Below, piece after piece: positions 52,263 to 60,285 of a stretch of 64,000 bases of DNA. The notes beneath the pieces were generated by a model, which worked only from the letters and a program-made list of their open reading frames with translations, was not told where the DNA came from and ran no database searches. Made by a program: the position numbers and the translations under genes. The number at the start of each line of letters is the position of its first letter. Positions within the stretch are counted from its first letter, which is position 1. Source of the stretch: an uncultured Collinsella sp. (GTDB lineage: Bacteria > Actinomycetota > Coriobacteriia > Coriobacteriales > Coriobacteriaceae); assembly GCA_900541645.1 (NCBI GenBank), contig UQKQ01000008.1, forward strand, positions 53,881 through 117,880. Reading direction: 5' to 3'.

Positions 52263-53273
52263 GTGGCAACGATGGACAAGAAAAATGTCTCAATGAATGA
52301 TGTGGCAGTTGCCGCGGGCGTTTCTCTCAAGACGGTGTCGCGCGTGATCAACGAGCCCGATAGCGTGCGAGAGTCGACACGCGATAAGGTCCATTCGGCA
52401 ATGGAGGCGCTCGGGTTTCGAGCCAACTTTGCCGCGCGTTCACTCAAGTTGGGCCGTTACGGGTGCATCGGCGTGGTGATGTTTCACTTGTCGGGCGGCG
52501 CCGTGGACATGATTGACGGTATCGCCGATGCCGCCGAAGAACGCGGCTTTGCGCTCACGATGATTAAGAAGCGCGCGGGGGAGAAGATGACCCTTGCCGA
52601 AGCGGCGCGCAGGATGTCGCAGCTGCCTGTTGATGGCATGATCTTCAACCTGCGCCAGATGGTCGATGACTTTGATACCTTTGAGGCACCGAAGGACCTC
52701 AAGACGGTGATTATCACGCCGATGGAACATCCTACCTGCTCAACCGTCAGTGACGACCAAGAGGGCGGCGCGCGCATGGCGTGCGAGTGCTTCTTAAATC
52801 GCGGGCACAAGAACGTGTACTTCGTCTCTGGTAAGAAAGAGTCGCTGTCGAGCCAGTGCCGTATGAAAGGTTGGCGTGCGGCACTCGAGGCACGTGGCAT
52901 TGAGCCGCCCGAGCCTCTGCAAGGCGATTGGAATGCGGATAGTGGCTATGCCGCGGGCCTTGTGCTTGCCGATAAGCCCGATTGCACGGCGGTCCTCGCT
53001 GCTAACGACTGCATGGCAAACGGCGTGATGATGGCTCTACGTGACAAAGGGCTCAGTGTGCCCGACGACGTGTCCGTGATCGGCTTCGACGATGAGCTCT
53101 ACAAGACGATTCCCAACTCGATTCTGACGTCGGTGAAGTTTCGCCACCGCGAGCTGGGCATCCGTGCGCTTAACGAGGTCGTCGCAGGTCTGGAAGCCCC
53201 GAGCTCCAGAAGTCGTACGCTTGTCTCGGGCGTGTTGGTCGAGCGTGCGAGCGTGCGGGATTTGCGGGCGTAG
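52263..53273 (+). CDS. LacI-family regulator (cassette 1)
   Basis: 336 residues from GTG at 52263, which has GGAG five bases upstream; the ATG at 52272 is an alternative. Helix-turn-helix MNDVAVAAGVSLKTVSRVINEP, hinge, and a periplasmic-binding-type sensor domain. It probably represses the divergent lacE-lacG operon through the palindrome at 52089-52112. It is paralogous to the protein at 57187 with a different sensor domain. Confidence 0.88.
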   Translation: MATMDKKNVSMNDVAVAAGVSLKTVSRVINEPDSVRESTRDKVHSAMEALGFRANFAARSLKLGRYGCIGVVMFHLSGGAVDMIDGIADAAEERGFALTMIKKRAGEKMTLAEAARRMSQLPVDGMIFNLRQMVDDFDTFEAPKDLKTVIITPMEHPTCSTVSDDQEGGARMACECFLNRGHKNVYFVSGKKESLSSQCRMKGWRAALEARGIEPPEPLQGDWNADSGYAAGLVLADKPDCTAVLAANDCMANGVMMALRDKGLSVPDDVSVIGFDDELYKTIPNSILTSVKFRHRELGIRALNEVVAGLEAPSSRSRTLVSGVLVERASVRDLRA

Positions 53274-53290
53274 GCGTGCTCGGCTCGTTC

Positions 53291-53347
53291 ATCTCAACCT
53301 GTAACAGGTAGGGCCGAAAATCTCAGCTAGATGTTACAGATTGAGAT
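53291..53347. repeat. TCTCGATCTGTAACA palindromic repeat, copy 5
   Basis: Arms ATCTCAACCTGTAACA (53291-53306) and 53332-53347. Confidence 0.8.
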
Positions 53348-53367
53348 ATCTCTGCTCGGGCGTTCTG

Positions 53368-53430
53368 TTTGTCTCGATCTGTAACAGCTTGGAGCGAAAA
53401 ACTCAGCTAGATGTTACAGATTGAGACAAA
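53368..53430. repeat. TCTCGATCTGTAACA palindromic repeat, copy 6
   Basis: The longest copy: 19-base arms 53368-53386 and 53412-53430, one wobble. Confidence 0.8.
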
Positions 53431-53449
53431 CGTGCGGTACGGTCTGCCC

Positions 53450-53494
53450 AAAAAAGGCCGGGGGCGGCGCGTCGTGTGACGTGCCGCCCCCGGC
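53450..53494 (-). terminator. Terminator of the second lacE-lacG operon
   Basis: Perfect stem GCCGGGGGCGGC (53457-53468) with 53483-53494; A run at 53450-53455 gives a minus-strand U run. Confidence 0.85.
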
Positions 53495-53547
53495 TGAGAA
53501 ATGGGGACAGGTTATGTGAGCGGGGCAATTCCGCTGGTCGCAAGCCG

Positions 53548-54987
53548 CTAGTCCAGACGACGGGTCTGCGCTACGTGCTTATACCAGTAGGCGCTTGCCT
53601 TGGGCGTGCGCTTCTGGGTTTCAAAGTCAACGTAGAAGAAGCCATAACGCTTGTTGTAGCCATTGGTCCAGGAGAACTGATCCTGCAGGCTCCACAGGAA
53701 GTAACCGCCCACGTTGACACCCACCTCCATGGCCTTGAGCAGCCAGCGCAGGTGCTGCTCGATGTAGTCGATGCGCGGCTGGTCGTCCACAAAACCGTCC
53801 TTGCAGGGGTCCTTGTAGCCCATGCCGTTCTCGGTGATGAAAATCTGCTTGTAGTTGGGGTAGCGCTGCTTAATGTAGACGAGCAGGTCGAACAGGCCCT
53901 CGGGATAGATGATCCAGTCCCAGTCGGTGGTGGGGATGCCGGGCTTGTTCACGTGCTCGCCAATACCCTTAACGCGCCAGCGGCCGGTGCCCTTCTCGCC
54001 CGTACCGTTGTGGTGCAGGTCGTTCTCGCCATCGTAAGCCTTGAGGAAGCGACACTGGTAGTTGTTAACGCCCAAGTAGTCGTTGTAGAGCGCGGCCTCG
54101 CGCATGATTTTCAGATCCTCGTCCGGGATCTCGATGGTGCCGCCCGAGACGGCAGCCAGGCGGTTGGCGCACTCGAGGGTGTCGGGAGCATAGTCGCCGC
54201 GGAAGGTGGCGTCGAGCAAGAACTGGTTCTGCAGCACGTGCTCGTTATTGGCGGCTTTGATGTCGGCGGGGTCGTTCTCGTTGAGCGGATACTTAAACTC
54301 CAACGACTGGATGACGCCGATCTTGCCCTTAAAGCCGCCGTTGTGGAAGGCCAGCACGGCCTTGGCGTGGGCGAGCATCATGTTGTGCTCGCACTGGAAG
54401 GCCTCGGCAAGATGCGCCTTGACGCCACCGGGGAAGGTGCCCTCGATGTAGGTGTTGGAGGCGTTCGCCCAGATCTCGTTAAAGGTGAACCAGTAGGTCA
54501 CCTGGTCGGCGTACTCCTTAAAGCAGAAGGTGGCAAAGTCCACAAAGGCGTCGATGGTCTCGCGGTTGAGGAAGTCGCCCTTCTCAAAGAGGGGCAGCGG
54601 CGTGTCAAAGTGATGCAGCGTGACGAACGGCTCAACATGGTGCTTATGGCATTCGGCGAAGAGGTCGTGGTAGAACTGGACGCCCTCGGGGTTGATCTCG
54701 CCGGTGCCGTTGGGGAAGATGCGGCTCCAGGCGATGGAGAGGCGGATGCCGTTGATGCCAAACTCCTCGCACAGTTCCAGGTCGACGGGGTACTGGTTGT
54801 AGAAGTCCGAAGCGGGATCGGGGGAAAAGCGCCCCTGGGCCTCCAGGAAGTCGTCCCAGGCAACCTTGCCCTTACCGTGAGTGCGGGTCTCGCCCTCTAC
54901 CTGGTAGGCAGCAGTGGCGCCGCCAAAGACAAAGTCCTTGGGAAACTGCGCAGGCGGGTTAGTGACGCTAGCAGGGTTAACGGACAT
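53548..54987 (-). CDS. lacG: 6-phospho-beta-galactosidase (GH1, copy 2)
   Basis: 479 residues. Acid/base E171 (TFNEIW), nucleophile E386 (FITENGMGY), and the phosphate-binding FSWTNGYNKRYGFFY. Roughly two-thirds identical to copy 1 by eye. Second gene of an operon with the PTS gene at 55054-56829. The ribosome site is weak (GGATCATC), so translation may depend on the upstream gene. Different aglycon preferences of the two copies are likely but not readable. Confidence 0.9.
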   Translation of the reverse strand: MSVNPASVTNPPAQFPKDFVFGGATAAYQVEGETRTHGKGKVAWDDFLEAQGRFSPDPASDFYNQYPVDLELCEEFGINGIRLSIAWSRIFPNGTGEINPEGVQFYHDLFAECHKHHVEPFVTLHHFDTPLPLFEKGDFLNRETIDAFVDFATFCFKEYADQVTYWFTFNEIWANASNTYIEGTFPGGVKAHLAEAFQCEHNMMLAHAKAVLAFHNGGFKGKIGVIQSLEFKYPLNENDPADIKAANNEHVLQNQFLLDATFRGDYAPDTLECANRLAAVSGGTIEIPDEDLKIMREAALYNDYLGVNNYQCRFLKAYDGENDLHHNGTGEKGTGRWRVKGIGEHVNKPGIPTTDWDWIIYPEGLFDLLVYIKQRYPNYKQIFITENGMGYKDPCKDGFVDDQPRIDYIEQHLRWLLKAMEVGVNVGGYFLWSLQDQFSWTNGYNKRYGFFYVDFETQKRTPKASAYWYKHVAQTRRLD

Positions 54988-55010
54988 GATGATCCAATCG
55001 TCTAAATTGA

Positions 55011-55044
55011 AGGGCCAGCCGGTCTTGGATGGTCGGCTGGCCCT
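55011..55044 (-). other. Intercistronic hairpin between PTS and lacG (cassette 2)
   Basis: Perfect stem AGGGCCAGCCG (55011-55021) with 55034-55044, without a U run. Counterpart of 50168-50194. Confidence 0.55.
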
Positions 55045-55053
55045 GAGCGTTAC

Positions 55054-56829
55054 TTACTTCGAGAGTTGCTCGCTTACGAAGGCGAGAGACTTGTCGCCGT
55101 TCTGGGAGAGCTCGATGTACTGCTTGCCACGGCAGGCGACGCACTTGTTGCCCACGCGCTCGCAGTCCTTCTGAAGGTCGGCCAGGTAGCTTGCGGCCTG
55201 CGGGGCCAGGACGACCAGGTCAAAGTCGGGGAGCATGTCAACGTGGTTGCCATAGGCCTCGGCAGCGGTCTCGAGGTTAATACCGCGCTCCCTGGCAGCC
55301 TTGGCCAGCGCGTTGGCGAGCAGGCCCGAGGTACCGCCGCCCTGGCAGAGTACGAGCACGCGCCTGCCGTTGAGGTCGCTGGCGGTCGCAGCCTCGGTGG
55401 CGGGCGCTGCGGAAGCGGCGGGGGCGTCGGCCTTCACGGCCTCGGCAGCAGCGCCGGCGGCAACGCTCTTGGCGTCAGCCTTGCCCTGGAAGGCGTCGTT
55501 GAGCTTGGCGGCCTTCTCAGCGTTCTTGGCGGCGAGCTCCTCCTGGGAGATCTCGGCCTCCTCGGTGCACTTCTGGGCGTCATAGGCACGGAAGAACGGG
55601 TAGTACAGGGCAAAGTCGACAACCAGGATAAGGGCGAGCATCACAAAGGCGAGCGGCTGGAAGCCCAGGCCCATGATGGTGCCGATGGGGCCGGGGACGG
55701 TCCAGGGCAGGGTGTACATAAAGCCGTTCATGCCCAAGAAGTCGATAAAGATCTTGAGGATCCAGATGTTGGCGATCGGGGCAAAGACAAACGGGACAAA
55801 GAAGACGGGGTTGAGCACGATGGGCGCGGCGAACAGCAGCGGCTCGTTGACAGCGAAGCAGACGGGAACGATGGCGGCCTTACCGACGGCGCGCATCTCC
55901 TGGGACTTGGCCAGGAAGCAGAACATAAAGACCAGGACAAGCGTGGCGCCGGTGCCGCCCATGCAGACGACGAAGTACTGGGCACCCTGGGTCAGGACAG
56001 CGGAAGCGTGCTGGCCGGCCTGGAACGCAGCCAGGTTGTCGGTCATGTTGGCAACGAGGGCGGCGGCGATGGCGGGCTCGACGATCGAGGGACCGTGGAC
56101 GCCGACGAACCAGAACAGGCTCATGGCGCCGTAGATCACAGCGAGACCGAGATAGCCGTCGGCAGCGGTGAACAGGGGCTGGAACACCTGGATGACGCCC
56201 TGGGCAAAGCAGAAGCCAAAGGCAGCGCGGAAGACGATGTCAAAGACCCAAAAGACGGTGATGCAGACGGAGAAGGGGATGATGTCCTTAAAGGTCTGCG
56301 AGATGTTGGGCGGAACCTGCTCGGGCATCTTGACGGTGATGTTGCGCTTAATGAAGAACTTGTAGATGATGCCGGTCACAAACGCAGCGATAAAGGCGGT
56401 CAGCAGGCCCTTGGAACCAAGGTAGGTGGTGTTGAAGCCGCTGGCAGCGTCCGTGGCGATCGTGTCGCTCGAAAGGAGCAAGAAGCCGATGATGGCCGCG
56501 CACATGCACGAGATGAAGTTGATCTGGTTGTTCTTGGGCAGATCGCGGTTCTGAGCGTCGGCGAAGTGCTTGGCTGTGGTGGCAGCGCAGGCGATGGCCA
56601 GGATACCCATGGAGTAGTTGTAGCACTTCCACAGGGCGTTGTTGATGTCATCGGGCCAGTAGAAACCCCAGATGTTGGGGACCGAGGCTACCAGGCAGAA
56701 GATGGACGAGAAGATGATGATGGGGATGACGGAGATAAAGCCGTCGCGAATCGCCTTGAGGTACTTGTTGCGGGCGATCGCGTTGAAAAAGGGCTGGCCC
56801 TTTTCGATGATGGCGATAAGTTGCTCCAT
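55054..56829 (-). CDS. lacE: PTS lactose-family IICB (cassette 2)
   Basis: 591 residues with IIC (GVHGPSIVEP, CFAVNEPLLFAAP) and IIB (phosphocysteine in LCQGGGTSG) joined by a long Ala-rich linker. More diverged from the other two LacE-type proteins (for example HFADAQNRDLPKNNQ in place of the NRRMPAGK segment), so its substrate may differ. AGGAGCATTGC lies before the ATG. Divergent from the LacI gene at 57187. Confidence 0.9.
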   Translation of the reverse strand: MEQLIAIIEKGQPFFNAIARNKYLKAIRDGFISVIPIIIFSSIFCLVASVPNIWGFYWPDDINNALWKCYNYSMGILAIACAATTAKHFADAQNRDLPKNNQINFISCMCAAIIGFLLLSSDTIATDAASGFNTTYLGSKGLLTAFIAAFVTGIIYKFFIKRNITVKMPEQVPPNISQTFKDIIPFSVCITVFWVFDIVFRAAFGFCFAQGVIQVFQPLFTAADGYLGLAVIYGAMSLFWFVGVHGPSIVEPAIAAALVANMTDNLAAFQAGQHASAVLTQGAQYFVVCMGGTGATLVLVFMFCFLAKSQEMRAVGKAAIVPVCFAVNEPLLFAAPIVLNPVFFVPFVFAPIANIWILKIFIDFLGMNGFMYTLPWTVPGPIGTIMGLGFQPLAFVMLALILVVDFALYYPFFRAYDAQKCTEEAEISQEELAAKNAEKAAKLNDAFQGKADAKSVAAGAAAEAVKADAPAASAAPATEAATASDLNGRRVLVLCQGGGTSGLLANALAKAARERGINLETAAEAYGNHVDMLPDFDLVVLAPQAASYLADLQKDCERVGNKCVACRGKQYIELSQNGDKSLAFVSEQLSK

Positions 56830-57186
56830 GCAATGCTCCTAAGAGTCGGTGGGTTAACAACGATGGTAGCTTTTGGCGTTCGGTTGCCAAAATGTTGACG
56901 TTGCCATTTTGTGACACAAAATAAGACGCGAACCGATGGTCCCTGTGCCTGCGAACCGTCGATTCCTTGCGCGTAAACGTTTGAGCCGCCCGGTGGCTCT
57001 GTGTTTGCACAATGGCAACGTTAACATTTGGGCGACAAAAGCCGTTCGGGGAAGCAAAAATGTCGGTGAACGGTAGGTTTTGGGTGGTGAGCGTATGGTG
57101 GGGGAGGCGTTGGATATACTTGAAGACGTTTCATTTGACTGCGCAGGATGCCACTAATGGCATCGTTGACATAGAAAGATCGACCT
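56830..57186. promoter_or_regulatory. Divergent control region of cassette 2
   Basis: Two LacI-type sites: CAAAATGTTGAC/GTTGCCATTTTG at 56888-56911 and CACAATGGCAAC/GTTAACATTTGG at 57007-57030, both centred on AACGTT or GACGTT as in cassette 1. The shared sugar motif CGGTGAACGGT is at 57064-57074. No gene. Confidence 0.7.
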
Positions 57187-58191
57187 ATGGCCGCTGTTAA
57201 AAAATCGGTTTCCGTTAAGGACGTGGCGCGTCTCGCGGGCGTCTCGGAGCAGACAGTCTCGCGTACGGTGCACGATTCGCCCAGCGTGCGCCCCGAGACC
57301 AAGGAGCGCGTGCGTGCCGCCATGCGCGAGCTGGGGTATCGCCCCAATTTTGCCGGTCGATCGCTGCGCCGCGGCAAGTTTAAGACCGTCGGCGTCGCCA
57401 TGTTCAACATTACCGGTACCGGCAACCTCGACCGTATGGAGGGCTTTGCTGCCGCCGCCGATAAGCACGGCTACGCCATTACCCTCACGAAAGTAGATGG
57501 GCATCCGTATACCCTCGAGAGCGCATCGTCGCGCATGAGCGCACTGCCGGTGGATGGCATGGTCGTGATCATGAATCGCATGCCGGCGGACTTTGGCACC
57601 TTCGAGCCACTGCCCGGCATGCAGACAGTGCTCGTTACGATGTTGGAGCACCCGCTTTGTTCAACGGTCGATAACGACCAGTTCGATTGCTCGCGCCAGG
57701 TGGTCGAGTATTTGCTGGAGCAGGGGCACAAGACCGTGCACTTTATCTCGTGCCCCGAGCGCTCGCTTTCGGGCATGCAGCGCGAGGAAGGCTGGCGCGA
57801 GACATTGCGCGCACATGGTATTGAGCTGCCGCGACTCATCCGTGGCGATTGGACGGCGCAGAGCGGATATGCCGCAGGCCAGGCTCTGGCGGACGATCCG
57901 ACCTGTACTGCCATCTATGCCTCCAACGACGCCATGGCCTACGGCTGCATTCGCGGGCTCGAGTCGCGCGGAAGGCGTGTGCCCGAGGACGTGAGCGTGG
58001 TGGGTGTTGATGACAGCCTGGGCGATATCGTGCCCGACCGTCGCCTGACCACCGTGCGCTTTGACAACAGGCGTGTCGGCATGTGGGCAGTCGATAAGAT
58101 CGCCGGTGCCGAGGGGGGTGCGTCTGGCGTGGAGCACATGCTGATCCCCGGCGTGCTCGTAGAGGGCGATACGGTGCGCGATTTGCGCTAG
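57187..58191 (+). CDS. LacI-family regulator (cassette 2)
   Basis: 334 residues. Helix-turn-helix VKDVARLAGVSEQTVSRTVHDSP, hinge SLRRGKFKTVGV, and sensor domain with ASNDAMAYGC and VVGVDDS. It probably represses the divergent lacE-lacG operon via sites at 56888 and 57007. It may also affect lacF, which is 215 bases downstream on the same strand. The ribosome site is weak (AGAAAGAT). Confidence 0.88.
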   Translation: MAAVKKSVSVKDVARLAGVSEQTVSRTVHDSPSVRPETKERVRAAMRELGYRPNFAGRSLRRGKFKTVGVAMFNITGTGNLDRMEGFAAAADKHGYAITLTKVDGHPYTLESASSRMSALPVDGMVVIMNRMPADFGTFEPLPGMQTVLVTMLEHPLCSTVDNDQFDCSRQVVEYLLEQGHKTVHFISCPERSLSGMQREEGWRETLRAHGIELPRLIRGDWTAQSGYAAGQALADDPTCTAIYASNDAMAYGCIRGLESRGRRVPEDVSVVGVDDSLGDIVPDRRLTTVRFDNRRVGMWAVDKIAGAEGGASGVEHMLIPGVLVEGDTVRDLR

Positions 58192-58251
58192 GGCGCGGTC
58201 CTGTTTGGGTTTCCGTTAATCATGTTTGATATTGTTCGAAATGGTTTGGAA

Positions 58252-58262
58252 ACCGTTCACGG
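58252..58262 (-). promoter_or_regulatory. Shared sugar-operon motif before lacF
   Basis: ACCGTTCACGG, reverse of CCGTGAACGGT; a second related GACCGTTCAT is at 58272. Confidence 0.45.
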
Positions 58263-58302
58263 GTGAAAATTGACCGTTCATAGCTTGAAATTATGTTTTG
58301 CG

Positions 58303-58323
58303 TTGTTCTTTTTTGTTTGAATG
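58303..58323 (+). promoter_or_regulatory. Candidate LacR operator before lacF
   Basis: TTGTTC, five Ts, TGTTTGAATG: same two blocks and spacing as at 42661-42681. Confidence 0.6.
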
Positions 58324-58405
58324 TTAATGTTTCTGCCATACAGAACGCAGCGCGTATGCCCGGACGCGATGCTCTCCATTGGTTCATATGTGAAAGGAAC
58401 GCAAT

Positions 58406-58744
58406 ATGGCAACCAAAGAAGAAATCTCGATGGTTGGATTCGAGATCGTCGCATACGCAGGTGACGCCCAGACCGATCTGCTTGCAGCGCTCGATGCTGC
58501 TCGCGAGGGTGATTTTGAGAAGGCCGAGCAGCTGCACAAGGATGCCAGCGATGCGCTCATCGGTGCCCACGACACGCAGACCAAGCTGCTTTCGCAGGAG
58601 GCCGGCGGTGGCGAGATGGAGATGACCTTCATCATGGCTCACGCTCAGGACACTCTCATGACCACTATGATCCTGGAGAAGCAGACCCGCTTTACCATCG
58701 ATGCCTACAAGCGCATCGCCGAGCTCGAGGCCAAGCTCGCCTAA
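58406..58744 (+). CDS. lacF: PTS lactose-family IIA (LacF)
   Basis: 112 residues, all-helical trimer-forming IIA. The phosphohistidine is H79 in FIMAHAQDTLMT. It is the only lactose-type IIA in the window and must serve the LacE-type IICB proteins, which lack one. AAAGGAA before the ATG. Its upstream region has a LacR-like site and a shared sugar motif, so it may be controlled with lacAB rather than with either cassette. Confidence 0.92.
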   Translation: MATKEEISMVGFEIVAYAGDAQTDLLAALDAAREGDFEKAEQLHKDASDALIGAHDTQTKLLSQEAGGGEMEMTFIMAHAQDTLMTTMILEKQTRFTIDAYKRIAELEAKLA

Positions 58745-58767
58745 CGAGTCCGCACAACCAAGTCCCC

Positions 58768-58808
58768 TTCCAAAAGCTCTGCCGCAGACTCGCGACAGGG
58801 CTTTTTCT
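58768..58808 (+). terminator. Terminator after lacF
   Basis: Imperfect stem AAAAGCTCTGCCGC with GCGACAGGGCTTTTT. Confidence 0.7.
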
Positions 58809-58819
58809 TTTCAAGACTT

Positions 58820-59560
58820 TAGTCTGCTGGCCGCGCAGCGGCCAGCTTTGAACCACCCGCTACGCGGGTGGAGACAAACGGCTTTACAAAGCCACCCCTC
58901 CGACCGATATTGACGATTGTTCAGGCCGTCAAGAATTCGAGTCGAAGGGGTGGTCGCCATGGCCCAGAAGGCCTACAGCCTTTCCCACACGAAGTGGATG
59001 TGCAAGTACCACATCGTGTTCACGCCGAAGTATAGGCGCAAAGTGATCTACAACCAAATCAGGAGCGACATAGGGGAGATCCTCAGGAAGCTGTGCGAGT
59101 ACAAGGGGATCGAGATAATCGAGGGGCACCTGATGCCCGACCACGTGCACGTGCTGCTGGCGATCCCGCCGAAGTACAGCGTCGCGAGCGTCATGGGCTA
59201 CCTGAAGGGGAAGAGCTCGCTGATGATATTCGACAGGCACGCCAACCTCAAGTACAAGTTCGGCAACAGGAAGTTCTGGGCGGAGGGCTACTACGTGTCC
59301 ACCGTCGGCCTGAACGAGGCGACGATCGCCAAGTACATCAGGGAGCAGGAGTCCCACGACATCGCGCTGGACAAGCTGAGCGTGAAGGAGTACGAGGACC
59401 CCTTCAAGAGGGGGTGATCCCGCCGGTTCGACCGGCGCGCCACGGGTCAAGATGCGCTAGGCCTGGACGAAGTCCGGGCCCGCGCCTTTAGACGCGAGCC
59501 CGGGGCCCGTGGGTTATACCCTAAGAGCAAACCACCCTTTTTAAGGGTGGTTCTGATTTG
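58820..59560 (+). mobile_element. IS200-type insertion sequence between lacF and lacA
   Basis: One tnpA gene with no tnpB. Left-end hairpins CTGGCCGC/GCGGCCAG (58827-58845) and CCACCCGC/GCGGGTGG (58853-58871). Right-end hairpin AACCACCCTT/AAGGGTGGTT (59530-59552) shares the CCACCC stem with the left end, as expected for subterminal hairpins bound by TnpA. The outer boundaries are estimates. Confidence 0.75.
58959..59417 (+). CDS. tnpA: IS200/IS605-family transposase TnpA
   Basis: 152 residues, full length. ATG at 58959 after AAGGGG. The HUH motif is H62-V-H64 and the catalytic tyrosine Y126 in ATIAKYIREQ. It cuts and joins single-stranded DNA at hairpins near the element ends. Its Arg codons are mostly AGG, whereas neighbouring genes use CGC and CGT, which shows recent arrival from another host. 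Both catalytic elements are intact, so it may be active. Confidence 0.93.
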   Translation: MAQKAYSLSHTKWMCKYHIVFTPKYRRKVIYNQIRSDIGEILRKLCEYKGIEIIEGHLMPDHVHVLLAIPPKYSVASVMGYLKGKSSLMIFDRHANLKYKFGNRKFWAEGYYVSTVGLNEATIAKYIREQESHDIALDKLSVKEYEDPFKRG

Positions 59561-59793
59561 TTGAACACATGGTCGCTACGTCCGCGCCCGGCTCAAACGG
59601 TCAGCAATCATCCGTGAACGATATTTGTTCAAAAAAGAACAAAGATAAACAAATAGTTGTTGCAATTACTGTTCGAATGTGTTCAAATAAACATGAACAG
59701 TGAAGAACCGCACATTCAGATGCCCGGACCTGAACGCGATTCAACACTTCCAAACAGAAACTACGCACCTGCGTATCTCTCAAGGAGGATGTC
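59561..59793 (+). promoter_or_regulatory. Control region of lacA-lacB
   Basis: AT-rich. Palindrome TTTGTTCAAAAAAGAACAAA at 59624-59643; TGTTC-N5-TGTTCAAATA at 59670-59689 (LacR-like direct repeat); and TGTTCA...TGAACA at 59679-59698. A partial sugar motif CCGTGAACGAT is at 59612-59622. AAGGAGGATGTC directly precedes lacA. Confidence 0.6.
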
Positions 59794-60222
59794 ATGAGAG
59801 TTGTAATCGCTTCCGATGCCGACGGTATGTCGATGAAGGAGTCCATCAAGGAGATGCTCATCGCCGACGGTCACGAGGTCGTCGACTATTCCGAGACCCC
59901 TGCCGCGGACTTTGTCGATTCCGCGACCGCCGTTGCCAAGGACCTGCTGGAGCACAAGGATTCCCAGGGCTTCGCATTCGATAAGTACGGTGTCGGCTCC
60001 TATATGGCCGCCGTCAAGATCAAGGGCATGGTCGTCGCCAACATTTCCGACGAGCGTTCCGCTTACATGACCCGCGAGCACAACGGCTCGCGCATGGTCA
60101 CCATGGGCCCGGGCGTTGTGGGCACCGAGGTCGCAAAGAAGATCGCCCGCGAGTTCCTGCGCGCCCAGTATGCTGGCGGCCGTCACCAGATCCGTGTCGA
60201 CATGCTCAACAAGATGGCCTAA
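59794..60222 (+). CDS. lacA: Galactose-6-phosphate isomerase subunit LacA
   Basis: 142 residues of the RpiB/LacAB fold. Close to lactic-acid-bacterial LacA: ISDERSAYMTREHN, SRMVTMG and the C-terminal GRHQIRVDMLNKM. With LacB it converts galactose-6-P to tagatose-6-P. First gene of lacA-lacB-(lacC), with a strong ribosome site. Confidence 0.93.
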   Translation: MRVVIASDADGMSMKESIKEMLIADGHEVVDYSETPAADFVDSATAVAKDLLEHKDSQGFAFDKYGVGSYMAAVKIKGMVVANISDERSAYMTREHNGSRMVTMGPGVVGTEVAKKIAREFLRAQYAGGRHQIRVDMLNKMA

Positions 60223-60285
60223 CGAGAGCCACCGAGAACTCGAACTTCTACCTCAACTTGTGAATTCAGACGAAAGGACGTTCTG

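Noticed and set aside
55066..56898. Long plus-strand frame opposite the second lacE
   Set aside because: Low-complexity Gly/Asp/Val shadow of a membrane-protein gene.
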